In this document: positions 62,601-64,000 of the stretch, piece after piece
Position numbering within the stretch: the first letter of the stretch is position 1
Layout of the letters: each line of letters opens with the position of its first letter
Assembly (NCBI GenBank): GCA_019321725.1
Contig: CM033109.1
Span: 10,633,993 to 10,697,992, forward strand
Direction of reading: 5' to 3'
DNA from: Paulownia fortunei
Lineage: Eukaryota; Streptophyta; Magnoliopsida; Lamiales; Paulowniaceae
DNA: 64,000 nt
Notes under the pieces: generated by a model
The model's database searches: none
The model's input: only the letters and a program-made list of their open reading frames with translations
What the model was told of the DNA's origin: nothing
Translations under genes and position numbers: made by a program

Positions 62601-64000
62601 AAACGTAAATTGAATTTGACTCTCAACCTGTAAAACTTATCCTTAATAGTTTCAACTAATAGTGTATGTATTGTGTTGTTTCAACTTTATTTTTCAATAA
62701 GTCACATTTCAGGTAATATCTTCTAAATTCTACTTTCCTATCTATTTCAATATTGGGGATAATGTCTCGATTAGGTTGGGAGAGGGGATAGTTGATATCA
62801 TATCTTGTGTGCTCAATGTGTGTTTTTCTAAATTTTTTTTAAAAAATAAAAATTCAAATGTGTTTTCTTTTAGGTCCGTTGAAACCATGAAAAATGGTAG
62901 TAGAGTAAAGAGTAACTATAACACTCTTGAGACGCACCCCTCTTTTTTTTACATAACATGGCAAGTTTGTGAATTGTCATTTTTTTTTAGCCATAGATGA
63001 TCTTCCAACTTCAATGATTAAAATTAAGTACGGATAATGTAGTTTGATTGATGATGGGTGTTGTTTTAGATTTTGATGTTGTTCTTTGGTTAATATATTT
63101 TTGTAATAATTATACTCAAATCTTTTTGCACAAATAGTTATGTTATTCGGTGTAGAGACAAGCATGTCAAAATAGATAGTTCTTATGCCCTCGCTTTAAT
63201 CATCACTTGGATATTTGACATAAAGGGGTTGAGTGTTAGACTTTTCCGTTTGGTCTGTTGAGGCGAACGACTGATTGAGCACTATTTAAAAAAAGATTAA
63301 TGTATTAGGCTTTCTAGACCAAGTCAACTTATTCCCCATGTGATGTTCTAAGAGAATATCCCTCATAGTGAGCCACTTTGAGCCTTTCAATAAACAAGCA
63401 TTTTTTTGGTAATTATATCTTCTTACCTAGATGAAATATACTATTATTCTACCCTTATTCTAAAAATGAATTGGAGTTTAATAGACATTTCATTGACAAT
63501 GTGAGCTTGCAAAAGAAATTTGGGTTAGATTAAAAGATAAGTGTGGGGGAGTTTCTTTTCTAAAAAAAATCAAAGAAAAAACAAAAAAAATAATTGCAAA
63601 GTCTTAAAAATATTAATAGTTGCAACTAAAAATGAGATGTTACAAAATCAATAATAATGATGAAGAGGGGTCCAATTCAATAACAATAGGCCCTGGTGGT
63701 GAAATTCATGGAGTATAAGAATTTTTCAATGATAAACTCTATATCTCTAATCCCATGAAAATTTTAGAACATTTGTTGCATCCTATCCTTTTATTTCTTA
63801 GCCACATCACTACCCTTTGCCCACAGTACAACCTTTGTTGAAGACTTTTTGATTCCATATGATATCATCGGTGTAGTGGAGATTTGTACCAAAGGAAGAA
63901 CATATGATGTTTAATTCTTCCATTAGAGATTAGGTGATGGTTTTTATAAGGTTTTATGGAAATTTACTTATTTGAAACATGCATGGTTTTATTACTATTG
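62601..64000. other. Noncoding, possible retrotransposon 3' region
   Basis: No gene seen. GTGAGCCACTTTGAGCC (about 63369-63385) and AAGTGTGGGGGAG (about 63539-63551) are phrases often found near the 3' end of Athila/Ogre-type gypsy elements, so this may be a further remnant. This is from family memory and is weak evidence. Confidence 0.35.

Overview
This is nuclear DNA from a flowering plant, almost certainly a dicot. It is very A+T-rich, carries a multi-intron plant gene with GT-AG splice sites, and is otherwise mostly plant retrotransposons, MITEs and a satellite array. Species cannot be fixed from the sequence. I see no tRNA, rRNA, operon or CRISPR array.

Layout. (1) 915-15167, + strand: the 3' half of NAA25, the auxiliary subunit of the NatB N-terminal acetyltransferase. 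I can splice eight in-phase coding exons (1605 nt including the stop). The last intron (5212-14471, about 9.3 kb) is swollen by nested transposons: a degenerate Mutator-like DNA element (about 6455-13345) that contains a Ty1/copia element on the - strand (8254-12833, LTRs, PBS, PPT and a perfect 5-bp target duplication), followed by a Stowaway MITE and further inverted-repeat debris. (2) 17464-23406: a structure with LTR-like ends (TGTAAC...TTACA) and a matching TTAAG duplication at its two outer edges. Between its terminal repeats lies an intron-retaining, broken fragment of the plastid isoprenoid gene DXS. (3) About 25240-39440: at least 14 kb of extremely A+T-rich tandem satellite with monomers of about 770 bp. 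The left side is diverged and has a ~1.53-kb two-monomer period; the right side is homogeneous. It ends at a 100-N assembly gap. (4) 39541-43399: remains of a Ty3/gypsy element on the - strand (gag and RT joined by deletion, PBS, one 2.27-kb LTR). (5) About 43660-45880: foldback and duplicated A+T-rich noncoding DNA. (6) About 45915-62080: two deleted Athila-like gypsy elements in opposite orientation, with a decayed copia element between them. (7) 62182-62600: a broken LOG-type cytokinin-activating gene fragment, then decayed noncoding sequence to the end.

Only NAA25 looks like a functional host gene. DXS and LOG are pseudogene fragments embedded in or next to transposons. The most unusual structures are the LTR-bounded DXS fragment, the satellite array that changes its periodicity along its length, and the inverted Athila-like pair with a shared unrecognised segment downstream of pol. 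I found no clear sign of a new enzymatic or defence system.
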